Under the pieces are notes generated by a model. That model saw nothing but the letters and a program-made list of their open reading frames with translations, was not told the DNA's origin and searched no databases. A stretch of 5,945 nt of DNA from Deltaproteobacteria bacterium (GTDB lineage: Bacteria; Desulfobacterota; Desulfobacteria; Desulfobacterales; ETH-SRB1): contig QMMZ01000148.1 of NCBI GenBank assembly GCA_003647525.1, forward strand, positions 1 through 5,945, written 5' to 3'. The translations under genes and the position numbers were made by a program. Below, piece by piece: positions 1 through 5,908 of the stretch (position 1 is its first letter; every line of letters starts with the position of its first letter).

Positions 1-2
1 AT

Positions 3-989
3 GATAACGTCATGGAGGTTACGGAACTTGAAGCGGCAATGGAAGAGACAGTAGAAAGTGGCGCCCGGATAGGGACTGTCTTTGCAACAATGGGGACAAC
101 GGACGCCTTTGGCATCGATCCCTTAAAAAAGATCGTAAAACTCCGTAACAGGATGGAAGCAAAAGCGGGATACAAGATCCATGTTCATGCCGATGCAGTT
201 ATTGGCTGGCCATATCTGACATTCAAAGATGATGAAAACATCAAGCAGTTTCCCAGGCCGCTACAGTATGAAATAATGTATGTTGTTTCAAAAATGACGG
301 AATTACAATACGCGGATTCTGTGGGCATTGATTTTCACAAGACCGGATGGGCTCCCTATTTATGCAGCGCATTGATTGTCAAAAAGAAAGAGGATCTATC
401 TCTTCTTCAAAAATTCAAAAAGGATATGCCATACCTCTATCACGGAAGCGGTTATCAACCAGGAACATTTACTCTTGAATCGAGCAGGCCAAACTATGCT
501 CAGAAAGCATTAGTCAATATGATGTTGCTCGGAAAGGAGGGATATGAGACCTTAATCGCTCATCTGCTGGGTGTTTCGGATTATCTTCGTACAAAGATGG
601 AACAGAGTAAGGATATCACCTTGTTAAATCGTCATAATCCGGCTTTTGTCACCGATTTTCGCATCTATCCTGAAACAAAATATGCCGATGACGGAGAACT
701 ACTCTTTGAAAAAGAGCTCCGTGACAAGACAGATAAGGGGTTTACAGAGCAAATTAATGAGTATAATCGAAAGATTGCAAAGCAAATGATTGAGGAGGCA
801 GGCTCAAAAGGAACATCAATAGTCTCCTATACCGATTCTTATAAAACAACGAAGAAAGAAAGAGTAATCGTTGCAATCAAGTCTTATCCGATGAGTCCTT
901 TTACCGACAATGAGAATATGGACGTACTATTTGAAGAGTTGCACAGGGCAAAAGGATCTGTTGACAACAATGACCGCGTCAACTTATAA
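3..989 (+). CDS. PLP-dependent group II amino-acid decarboxylase, 5'-truncated by the window edge
   Basis: This is the C-terminal part of a pyridoxal-phosphate decarboxylase (the glutamate/tyrosine/aromatic amino-acid decarboxylase superfamily), a cytosolic enzyme that converts an amino acid to its amine and CO2. The frame is open to the left edge, so the ATG at 12 is an internal Met and the N-terminal portion lies outside. Numbering from that Met, an ATMGTTDAFGIDPL segment (25-38) matches the family GTT-G-DP signature. HVHADA (57-62) supplies the Asp that contacts the PLP pyridine nitrogen. DFHKTG (107-112) carries the Schiff-base Lys110. TLESSRPNYAQKAL (153-166) matches the conserved T-E-SR block. 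The usual HVDAA-GG is replaced by HADAVIGW, a variant I associate from memory with tyrosine-decarboxylase-like and PanP-type aspartate decarboxylases, so the substrate is unresolved. It converges on the YihY gene with a 34-bp gap and no clear terminator between them. Family assignment is secure; specificity is not. Confidence 0.9.
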   Translation, partial: DNVMEVTELEAAMEETVESGARIGTVFATMGTTDAFGIDPLKKIVKLRNRMEAKAGYKIHVHADAVIGWPYLTFKDDENIKQFPRPLQYEIMYVVSKMTELQYADSVGIDFHKTGWAPYLCSALIVKKKEDLSLLQKFKKDMPYLYHGSGYQPGTFTLESSRPNYAQKALVNMMLLGKEGYETLIAHLLGVSDYLRTKMEQSKDITLLNRHNPAFVTDFRIYPETKYADDGELLFEKELRDKTDKGFTEQINEYNRKIAKQMIEEAGSKGTSIVSYTDSYKTTKKERVIVAIKSYPMSPFTDNENMDVLFEELHRAKGSVDNNDRVNL

Positions 990-1023
990 ACTAATACGCC
1001 TTCCTCTTTCTATCCTTGTGAAA

Positions 1024-2397
1024 TTAATTATCTGAAAGTCTATAGATTCCATTGATTTCTCCTATATCTTTCAGTAGCCTGTTCATCCTGGATCTTTCAA
1101 TTTCTTCCCTGAAGGTTTGAAGTATCTCCGAGATGACTTTCAACCCGGCAGTCTGGGCAACCGGAATATTGTCTATCCCCCTGTCTTCAAGGGACTCGAC
1201 GACGAACTTTATCGTAAGCGTATTTATGTCGCGGGCGGGCTGATATGCCAATTCCTTATACTCCTCCGTCTGTGTATCGGAAATAATGCCGCATGCCACC
1301 AGCTCATAAAGGATTTGATGCACCAGACGAATAGGGATATCAAGCCTCTTAGATATTTCTGTGGCTGTCAGCGGTCCTCTGCCATCCGCAAAATTTCTCA
1401 CCAATAAATGGCAGGTCTGAAGGGAGAGAAGCTTCTTGAAGTAATCGCTTATACGGAGGGAATCGGGCTCAAATTCATAGGTATCTACATTCTGATGGGC
1501 AAAGGAAAGCTCCGCTCCGAAGAGAACGATAAGCCAGCTCAACTGTAACCATATCAGGAACAGGGGCAACGCCGCAAAACTTCCGTAGATGGCGTTGTAT
1601 TTTGCTGCACCGACCTGAAGGGTAATATATGCCCACTGGATAATCTGGTAGGTTGTGCCGGCAATTATCCCCGCCAGAATACCAGACGAAAAATGAACTT
1701 TTGTGTTGGGCATAAAGATATAGAGAAAGGTGAAGAGAATCCATATCAGGCAATAGGGCAACAACCTCAGAACGGAAAATATGACGGTGCTGAATATTCC
1801 CAGAAGCGCCACCTTTTCCGTTATAAGCGTCACCTGGGTGGTGATGAACACGGTTACACTGCTTGCCATTATCATAAGAATTGGGCAGAGGAGCATTACG
1901 GAAAGATAATCGCTGAATTTTCTTCCCAGAGGTCTTGCTTTTTTTATTCCCCATATATCATTGAATGAATCTTCGATATTGCCGAACACTTTTATTACCG
2001 CCCAGAAGAGAACAATCACACCCACACCGGCAAGAAGCCCCCCCCTCGTATTTGCGAGCAGGGAATGGGCAAAATCAATTATTGTTACTATAATCTCCTC
2101 CTGTCCGGCAAACTGCTCCAGAAGCCGCTTCTCAAGGAGCTTTTCAAAACCGAATCCCTTGGCTATTCCAAAGGACATGGCGGCCAAAGGGACTATGGAG
2201 ATCAGGGAATAGAAGGTAAGGGCAGACGCTCTCAGATGGCATTTATCCTCAGCAAATCCACGTATGGACAGGAGAAAGATTCTTAATTGTTTGATGAAAA
2301 ACGATTTTTTTTGCGGCAGGTTCTCTAAGCGAATTCTCCAGATATCATCTTTCATGAAATCAATGAAACGCGATATAGCAAGCAAAATGTTTTGCAT
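1024..2397 (-). CDS. YihY/BrkB-family inner-membrane protein with C-terminal Rrf2-like winged helix
   Basis: A 457-residue integral membrane protein of the YihY/BrkB (UPF0761) family, whose molecular role is not firmly established. The family signature RASALTFYSLISIVPL is at residues 56-71. About six membrane segments are visible, at roughly 56-80, 119-140, 165-189, 206-229, 237-262 and 270-300, including the conserved NAIYGSFAALPLFLIWLQLSW stretch (268-288). E. coli YihY is about 290 residues, so some 150 residues are extra. In that extension LTATEISKRLDIPIRLVHQIL (343-363) is a helix-turn-helix. It is followed by a winged segment and a PARDINTLTIKFVVESLED stretch (387-405), an order resembling Rrf2 regulators but without their cysteine cluster. 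The ATG at 2397 is chosen over the upstream in-frame TTG at 2412 because GAGGAG lies 7 bases before the ATG. It is downstream of, and co-directional with, the radical SAM gene. Family call is firm; the Rrf2 resemblance is my reading. Confidence 0.92.
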   Translation of the reverse strand: MQNILLAISRFIDFMKDDIWRIRLENLPQKKSFFIKQLRIFLLSIRGFAEDKCHLRASALTFYSLISIVPLAAMSFGIAKGFGFEKLLEKRLLEQFAGQEEIIVTIIDFAHSLLANTRGGLLAGVGVIVLFWAVIKVFGNIEDSFNDIWGIKKARPLGRKFSDYLSVMLLCPILMIMASSVTVFITTQVTLITEKVALLGIFSTVIFSVLRLLPYCLIWILFTFLYIFMPNTKVHFSSGILAGIIAGTTYQIIQWAYITLQVGAAKYNAIYGSFAALPLFLIWLQLSWLIVLFGAELSFAHQNVDTYEFEPDSLRISDYFKKLLSLQTCHLLVRNFADGRGPLTATEISKRLDIPIRLVHQILYELVACGIISDTQTEEYKELAYQPARDINTLTIKFVVESLEDRGIDNIPVAQTAGLKVISEILQTFREEIERSRMNRLLKDIGEINGIYRLSDN

Positions 2398-2404
2398 CGG
2401 CAAT

Positions 2405-2410
2405 CTCCTC
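2405..2410 (-). promoter_or_regulatory. Ribosome binding site of the YihY-family gene
   Basis: Read on the minus strand, GAGGAG stands 7 bases upstream of the ATG at 2397. An in-frame TTG at 2412 would place this site inside the coding sequence, so it decides the start in favour of the ATG. Confidence 0.75.
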
Positions 2411-2413
2411 AAG

Positions 2414-2468
2414 TTTGATACGGGCAGTACCTGTGTTAAATCGTAACACCTTGTCCTTTTGTATCAAA
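2414..2468. promoter_or_regulatory. Co-centred double inverted repeat upstream of the YihY-family gene
   Basis: The outer arms TTTGATAC (2414-2421) and GTATCAAA (2461-2468) form a perfect 8-bp dyad. The inner arms GTGTTA (2433-2438) and TAACAC (2444-2449) form a perfect 6-bp dyad with a 5-base centre. Both are centred on position 2441. The structure lies 17-71 bases upstream of the ATG of the YihY gene, where an operator or a folded leader could act. It occupies the gap between that gene and the radical SAM gene (2398-2531), in which I found no convincing promoter. No protein binding can be shown from the sequence. Confidence 0.4.
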
Positions 2469-2531
2469 TTCGGATAAAACAGCAAGCGGCAAACTCAAGC
2501 GTTGGAAATAAAAGGCTTTGACAAACTGTTT

Positions 2532-3983
2532 TCAAGTAGATCCCAACCGTTTGTTGCTTCTAGCAAAATTGAGAAAATCTGCAATATTTATAATAAAACG
2601 TGACCAACTATCAGGTGAGCGCCACAGCATTGCAGTATAATTCCATATAACTTTGGGGCGTAAAAAATGTGTTTTGTAAAATATCTGGAAGAGTTCTTCC
2701 ATGCGCTCCTTTGTTATCCCATTTGGGATGAACTGGAAATGCATGCAGTCCATTTTTTCCCATTCTTCATTAAACTCTCCAAGATTATGGATATTTTCGT
2801 AAACCGGCGCTCCAGGAAAAGGAGTAAACTTTGCCAGGTTAATATCGTCTACAGGTAACGAAAACACATAATCCATAGTCTTATTAATGCTTTCCTCTGT
2901 CTCCCCCGGCAATCCTATCATTAAAAGACCTTTAACACGTATCCCTGCCTTTTTTATCAAATGTATTTTTTCTGTCAGAAGATTCAAATTCACATTTCGA
3001 TGGTGTTGTGCCAGAAGATCCTGATCACCAGTCTCTATACCAAGGCTGATCATCCAGCAGCCGGCAGCCTTTAAACGGCGAAGAAGGTCTAAATCTATAT
3101 GCTCTGCCCTGACAGCGCAATTAAAAGTCACTCCCGGGGGTCTGTCAATCATCATCCTCGTAAAATCTTCAATCCTCTGCCGGTTGAAAGTAAACTGATC
3201 GTCATAAAAGATAATATGGCGTATGCCGAAACGTGTCTTCAGATATTTTACATGCTCATACATATATTCTGCAGAATTATAGCGAAAGCTGCGTCGGAAC
3301 ACAGACCTGTCACAATAACTACAGGCATAAGGGCAACCACGACTTGATATACAGCTTGAGTTGGGTGCTTTGGGATAGTTAAAAATGGGCAATTTATATA
3401 CATTAGGATATCCTGCAAGCTTCTCATAAGCAGGAAATGGGATGGTGTCGAGATTAATTGACTTGGTTCTGTAACCATTAAAACAAATCTCGCCTTTTGC
3501 ATCCTGAAATACCAACCCCTGCACCGAATCGACTTCTTCAGGGCTTTTTTCAATAAGTTCCGTAAGAGTCTGTTCACCTTCCCCGACCACAACAAAATCA
3601 ATTACCGGAAAATTTTTAAGCACTCGTTTTTTAAGGGCTGAAACATGGGGACCGCCGAATACAATCTTTATGTCAGACAGGATACTCCTGGCAAACCTGG
3701 CAATGCGAATACCATCAAGAAAACTGGAAGTTGTACAGCTAAGGCCTATAAAGCCGGGTTTTTCTGTCAGCAAATAATTACGTATGAAATAGTCTGAGTC
3801 AGGCATGGCATAGCAGTCAATAATATCCGCATTAATGCCCTCTCTTCCCAGATAAGAAGCAATACTTGCCAGTCCAAGAGGAGGCACGATATTTGCCAGC
3901 CTGGAAATATCCCTGCCGGCAGCTTCCTTCCGGTAGCCCAGCGGATGGACCAGAAGAATATTTTTTTGATTAAGTTTTGTCAT
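2532..3983 (-). CDS. B12-binding-domain radical SAM protein
   Basis: A 483-residue cobalamin-dependent-type radical SAM enzyme, probably cytosolic, which would cleave S-adenosylmethionine to start radical chemistry. An N-terminal Rossmann-like B12-binding domain spans about 1-145. It starts KNILLVHPLG and has PPLGLASIASYL (34-45), VFGGPH (108-113) and VVGEGEQTL (132-140). The DxHxxG cobalamin ligand motif is absent, as is common in the class B methyltransferase/BchE-like group. A linker with IPFPAYEKL (181-189) leads to the radical SAM core. The 4Fe-4S cysteines are C217, C221 and C224 in RGCPYACSYC, with a further C211 nearby. FYDDQFT (259-265), GIETG (315-319) and GLPGET (357-362) follow at the expected spacing. 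Length is normal for the group and nothing is broken. The start at 3983 has no Shine-Dalgarno but lies directly before the B12-domain beta strand. The substrate cannot be read; relatives act in hopanoid, bacteriochlorophyll, lipid and natural-product methylation or cyclisation. Confidence 0.93.
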   Translation of the reverse strand: MTKLNQKNILLVHPLGYRKEAAGRDISRLANIVPPLGLASIASYLGREGINADIIDCYAMPDSDYFIRNYLLTEKPGFIGLSCTTSSFLDGIRIARFARSILSDIKIVFGGPHVSALKKRVLKNFPVIDFVVVGEGEQTLTELIEKSPEEVDSVQGLVFQDAKGEICFNGYRTKSINLDTIPFPAYEKLAGYPNVYKLPIFNYPKAPNSSCISSRGCPYACSYCDRSVFRRSFRYNSAEYMYEHVKYLKTRFGIRHIIFYDDQFTFNRQRIEDFTRMMIDRPPGVTFNCAVRAEHIDLDLLRRLKAAGCWMISLGIETGDQDLLAQHHRNVNLNLLTEKIHLIKKAGIRVKGLLMIGLPGETEESINKTMDYVFSLPVDDINLAKFTPFPGAPVYENIHNLGEFNEEWEKMDCMHFQFIPNGITKERMEELFQIFYKTHFLRPKVIWNYTAMLWRSPDSWSRFIINIADFLNFARSNKRLGST

Positions 3984-4004
3984 TTTTTAATTGTTCTGCT
4001 TTTG

Positions 4005-4010
4005 ATTATA
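4005..4010 (-). promoter_or_regulatory. Putative -10 box for the radical SAM gene
   Basis: On the minus strand this is a perfect TATAAT, 21 bases upstream of the ATG at 3983. It would start transcription near 3998 and leave a very short AT-rich leader without a Shine-Dalgarno. No -35 element is found at 16-18 bases; a TTGACC at 4023-4028 is only 12 bases away, which is too close. The box overlaps by one base a 7-bp dyad CTTTTGA/TCAAAAG (3999-4005 and 4025-4031). Confidence 0.35.
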
Positions 4011-4036
4011 AGCTAAGGGCTCGGTCAAAAGTTTAT

Positions 4037-4069
4037 AACAACATACTTAACCTTTTTCAATATGTTGTT
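4037..4069. promoter_or_regulatory. 9-bp inverted repeat upstream of the radical SAM gene
   Basis: AACAACATA (4037-4045) and TATGTTGTT (4061-4069) are perfect inverted copies separated by 15 bases. Neither strand has a U-run after the stem, so it is not a terminator. It is centred on 4053, about 55 bases upstream of the start site expected from the putative -10 box, a position typical of activator sites. The operator role is inference. Confidence 0.4.
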
Positions 4070-4154
4070 CAATATTTCTATTAATTCGTGGATAGACGAA
4101 AACTCAAAATACCTGAAATTATAGTCAGTTAAATGCTATTCTCAAATCGAAGAT

Positions 4155-4189
4155 TTTTAGCAGTTAGCTTTTAGCAATTAGCCTTTAGC
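4155..4189. repeat. Five-copy 7-bp tandem repeat (NNTTAGC)
   Basis: Five uninterrupted heptads, TTTTAGC, AGTTAGC, TTTTAGC, AATTAGC and CTTTAGC, run without phase breaks. The TTAGC core is invariant and the first two bases vary. An inverted partner, GCTAAAAGCTA (4218-4228), can pair with TAGCTTTTAGC (4165-4175), and another related copy lies at 4411-4425. The frame of 7 rules out a coding repeat. It resembles simple intergenic repeats of environmental genomes; its function is unknown. Confidence 0.7.
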
Positions 4190-4288
4190 TTAAAAAATCA
4201 AACATATAACTCATTCAGCTAAAAGCTATACTTTGCAAGGCTATAAACTGCGCTTTTTGAAACGGTCAGGATTATAAGGAAAAATTAA

Positions 4289-4359
4289 ACCACGAAGAAC
4301 ACGAAGATTAGAATTAATGATTTTTATAATTTCTTTGTGTTCTTCGTGAGCTTCGTGGT
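4289..4359. repeat. Dispersed-type ACCACGAAG inverted repeat (MITE/REP-like)
   Basis: The left arm (4289-4307) pairs with the right arm (4341-4359) at 17 of 19 positions around a 33-base centre. The arms themselves hold tandem CACGAAG units, so a second register also pairs perfectly over 12 bp (4291-4302 with 4337-4348). Sequences with ACCACGAAG-ACACGAAG cores are, to my knowledge, scattered through intergenic DNA of many environmental bacteria. There is no transposase and I could not identify target-site duplications. Confidence 0.6.
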
Positions 4360-4491
4360 GAAAAAAAACATAATAAAAAAAGCTCAAACTTTGGCCGTTC
4401 ACAGTATAACAGCTAATAGCTTTTTTACAAATAAGCTGAAACTATTGCCAGCATTAAAAAAAATACTTTTCGGACAGGCACTAATTCAGCA

Positions 4492-4520
4492 TTGCCTCAA
4501 TAAAAATACAGTGGTATAGG
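4492..4520 (+). promoter_or_regulatory. Possible sigma70-type promoter of the lipoprotein pair
   Basis: TTGCCT (4492-4497) and TATAGG (4515-4520) are separated by 17 bases, each matching its consensus at four of six positions. Transcription would start near 4527 and give a leader of about 114 bases containing the 4535-4560 hairpin. In DNA this AT-rich such matches occur by chance, so support is weak. Confidence 0.3.
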
Positions 4521-4534
4521 AAAGCATGTTTCAA

Positions 4535-4560
4535 CCCGAATTTCTAATGAGCAATTCGGG
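4535..4560 (+). promoter_or_regulatory. Hairpin in the leader of the lipoprotein operon
   Basis: CCCGAATT (4535-4542) and AATTCGGG (4553-4560) form a perfect 8-bp stem with a 10-base loop. The sequence after it is only loosely T-rich (TTTATTTAT), so it is a poor intrinsic terminator. If transcription starts upstream, near 4527, it would sit at the 5' end of the lipoprotein mRNA and could stabilise or attenuate it. The symmetry would also suit an operator. Confidence 0.45.
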
Positions 4561-4623
4561 CTAAGTTTATTTATCTGAAGTGATCACTAAAAACTAAGGG
4601 AGCAAAATCAATCAAAGACAAAA

Positions 4624-4629
4624 AGGGGG
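4624..4629 (+). promoter_or_regulatory. Ribosome binding site of the DUF4410 lipoprotein gene
   Basis: AGGGGG lies 11 bases before the ATG at 4641 and only 5 bases before an in-frame TTG at 4635. The ATG is preferred because it is the stronger start codon and gives a standard signal peptide. Confidence 0.55.
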
Positions 4630-4640
4630 AATATTTGGCC

Positions 4641-5243
4641 ATGAAAACAAAAATGTTTTATATAGTTCTATTGATAACGGGAATTGTTGTTTTGCAAGGT
4701 TGCGCTGGTACATTGATGCCCACCGCTTATGTTGATCATACTGAAGCCACACGCCGTGCAGGTATGAACCGAGTTTGGGTAGCTGACGGCATAACATTAT
4801 CGTCATACCAGAACATTCTGGTCAAGAGATTCTCGACCGAAAATACAAAGCCTTTGAATTCGGAAATTGACATCTCAGCCAAGAGTGCCATTTTTCAAGC
4901 AATGCTCATTGGGAACCTCAATGGTAAAGGCAAGAACGCTACGAGTGATATCATTGAGTTGCCGTCAGGGAAACCCTATCTGGTTGTGGAAGGAAACATG
5001 GCACAACTTAATCCGGGAAGCAGGGCATTGCGGTACTGGATTGGTTTTGGTGCTGGCCGTAGCCTGGTAGAAATCGAATCCAAAGCCAACGCTATCCAAA
5101 ATGGAAAAAACGAAGAAGTCGCTGAATTTGGGGTCGGCAAGAGCAGGATCATGGGTGTTTGGGGCGGAGACAGTAATCAATTCATCGATGAAGGACTTCG
5201 TGATATTGCAAAACGTATAAGCAATTTCATCTGCAGTAATTAA
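4641..5243 (+). CDS. DUF4410-domain lipoprotein
   Basis: A 200-residue predicted lipoprotein. Residues 1-20 are a type II signal peptide: lysines at 2 and 4, a hydrophobic core (6-18) and the lipobox LQGC with the lipidated cysteine at 21. The mature end is C-A-G, with no Asp at +2, so outer-membrane sorting is expected by the E. coli rule. The mature part matches DUF4410 as I know it. LNPGSRALRYWIGFGAGR (123-140) continues into a VEIESKA beta strand, and a terminal GGDSNQFIDEGLRDIAKRISNFI (175-197) ends in an amphipathic helix. The family has no established biochemical function. Its stop is 2 bases before the next lipoprotein gene, which implies one transcription unit and probably translational coupling. 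The upstream in-frame TTG (4635) would add only two residues. Domain call is from motif memory, but the central and C-terminal blocks fit well. Confidence 0.85.
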   Translation: MKTKMFYIVLLITGIVVLQGCAGTLMPTAYVDHTEATRRAGMNRVWVADGITLSSYQNILVKRFSTENTKPLNSEIDISAKSAIFQAMLIGNLNGKGKNATSDIIELPSGKPYLVVEGNMAQLNPGSRALRYWIGFGAGRSLVEIESKANAIQNGKNEEVAEFGVGKSRIMGVWGGDSNQFIDEGLRDIAKRISNFICSN

Positions 5244-5245
5244 AA

Positions 5246-5908
5246 ATGAAAAAAGTTTTACTCGGCCAATCCCAATATAAACTGCTTACGACCAAGGTTA
5301 AATTTCAGGTTATGCGGGTTTTCCCCTTGTTACCATGCATACTATTGCTAATCTTTTCAGCATGCTCGAGAAATATAAATTTCAAAACAGTGATTGAGTT
5401 ACCCCGGCATTGTGTCGGGTTCGGCGGCCCTTGCCTTATTTCTATAGAGCCTATTTCTTCAGATAGCTCAGTATATAGACATATCAAATCCTACGTTGAG
5501 ACTTCACCGCACTGGTGTTTACAGGCAGGGCATGCCCAAGAAAAAGAAGGTAGTTACACCTTGAGGTGGAAGGTTCTTAATAGGTCATATGCCAGTAATA
5601 TAGGAACAAAAAAATCCGCTGTTATCTACTTTTATTGTTCGGTAGTTTGCGCTTGGCTTGCTCCCATCTGGGCTAATACGTCTACCTGGAATGCTACCCA
5701 GTATATTGAATTGGATTTGACGTTGTCAGATCAGAATGGTCAGGAAGTGTATCACCAAAAAAAAGGATTGGCCGTTAATGAAGGTGATAAAACGCTTCCT
5801 CGCTCGTTGGAGCTGAAAAAAGCCATGTACGAACTCACAGCCCAAAAGATAGTAGCCCAGATGATGAACCGAATGGTAAAAGTGGTTCCGGCATCACAGA
5901 ATAAGTAA
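5246..5908 (+). CDS. Putative lipoprotein of unknown family, coupled to the DUF4410 gene
   Basis: I do not recognise this 220-residue protein. It begins 2 bases after the DUF4410 stop (TAAAAATG) with no Shine-Dalgarno, which suits translational coupling. A lipoprotein signal is visible late: the hydrophobic stretch 24-39 ends in FSAC with Cys40. From the in-frame ATG at 5312 the same signal becomes a standard 17-residue one (198-residue product, lipid Cys18), so that Met may be the true start; its only nearby purine tract, AGG, is 2 bases away. The mature part has cysteines at 56, 63, 91, 131 and 135. It also has an aromatic hydrophobic segment, SAVIYFYCSVVCAWLAPIW (124-142), that could insert in or lie on a membrane. 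An amphipathic beta pair follows, YIELDLTLSDQNGQEVYHQKK (153-173), then a charged C-terminal helix (188-212). The context suggests an envelope partner of the DUF4410 lipoprotein. Confidence 0.75.
   Translation: MKKVLLGQSQYKLLTTKVKFQVMRVFPLLPCILLLIFSACSRNINFKTVIELPRHCVGFGGPCLISIEPISSDSSVYRHIKSYVETSPHWCLQAGHAQEKEGSYTLRWKVLNRSYASNIGTKKSAVIYFYCSVVCAWLAPIWANTSTWNATQYIELDLTLSDQNGQEVYHQKKGLAVNEGDKTLPRSLELKKAMYELTAQKIVAQMMNRMVKVVPASQNK

Larger units (their letters stand above)
3984..4640. other. Long AT-rich intergenic region with repeats, no credible gene
   Basis: About 650 bases separate the divergent radical SAM and lipoprotein genes. Short open frames here, such as 4337-4519 on the plus strand, begin inside repeat sequence and have no ribosome binding site or recognisable domain. 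The region holds a -10-like box and two dyads near the radical SAM start, a heptad repeat (4155-4189) with inverted copies, a CACGAAG inverted repeat (4289-4359) and a hairpin (4535-4560). Between about 4070 and 4150, and between about 4362 and 4490, I see little apart from a further TTAGC-type copy at 4411-4425. Confidence 0.7.

Noticed and set aside
960..983. GTTGAC/GTCAAC hairpin at the end of the decarboxylase gene as a terminator
   Set aside because: The stem is only 6 bp with a 12-base loop, lies within coding sequence and has no following T-run.
1117..1407. 96-residue open frame on the plus strand
   Set aside because: Antisense to the C-terminal part of the YihY gene, with no ribosome site and no recognisable protein motif.
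1475..1954. 159-residue open frame on the minus strand
   Set aside because: It lies wholly inside the YihY gene in another frame, has no domain signature and shows out-of-frame composition; it is a shadow.
3248..3601. 117-residue open frame on the minus strand
   Set aside because: Overlaps the intact radical SAM gene in a different frame; the radical SAM frame carries all the motifs.
4337..4519. 60-residue open frame on the plus strand in the intergenic region
   Set aside because: It starts inside the right arm of the ACCACGAAG repeat, runs through low-complexity A-rich DNA and has no ribosome binding site or domain.
4579..4588. 10-bp palindrome AGTGATCACT upstream of the lipoprotein pair
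   Set aside because: Too short to distinguish from chance in the leader and not a match to a known operator; kept only as a note.
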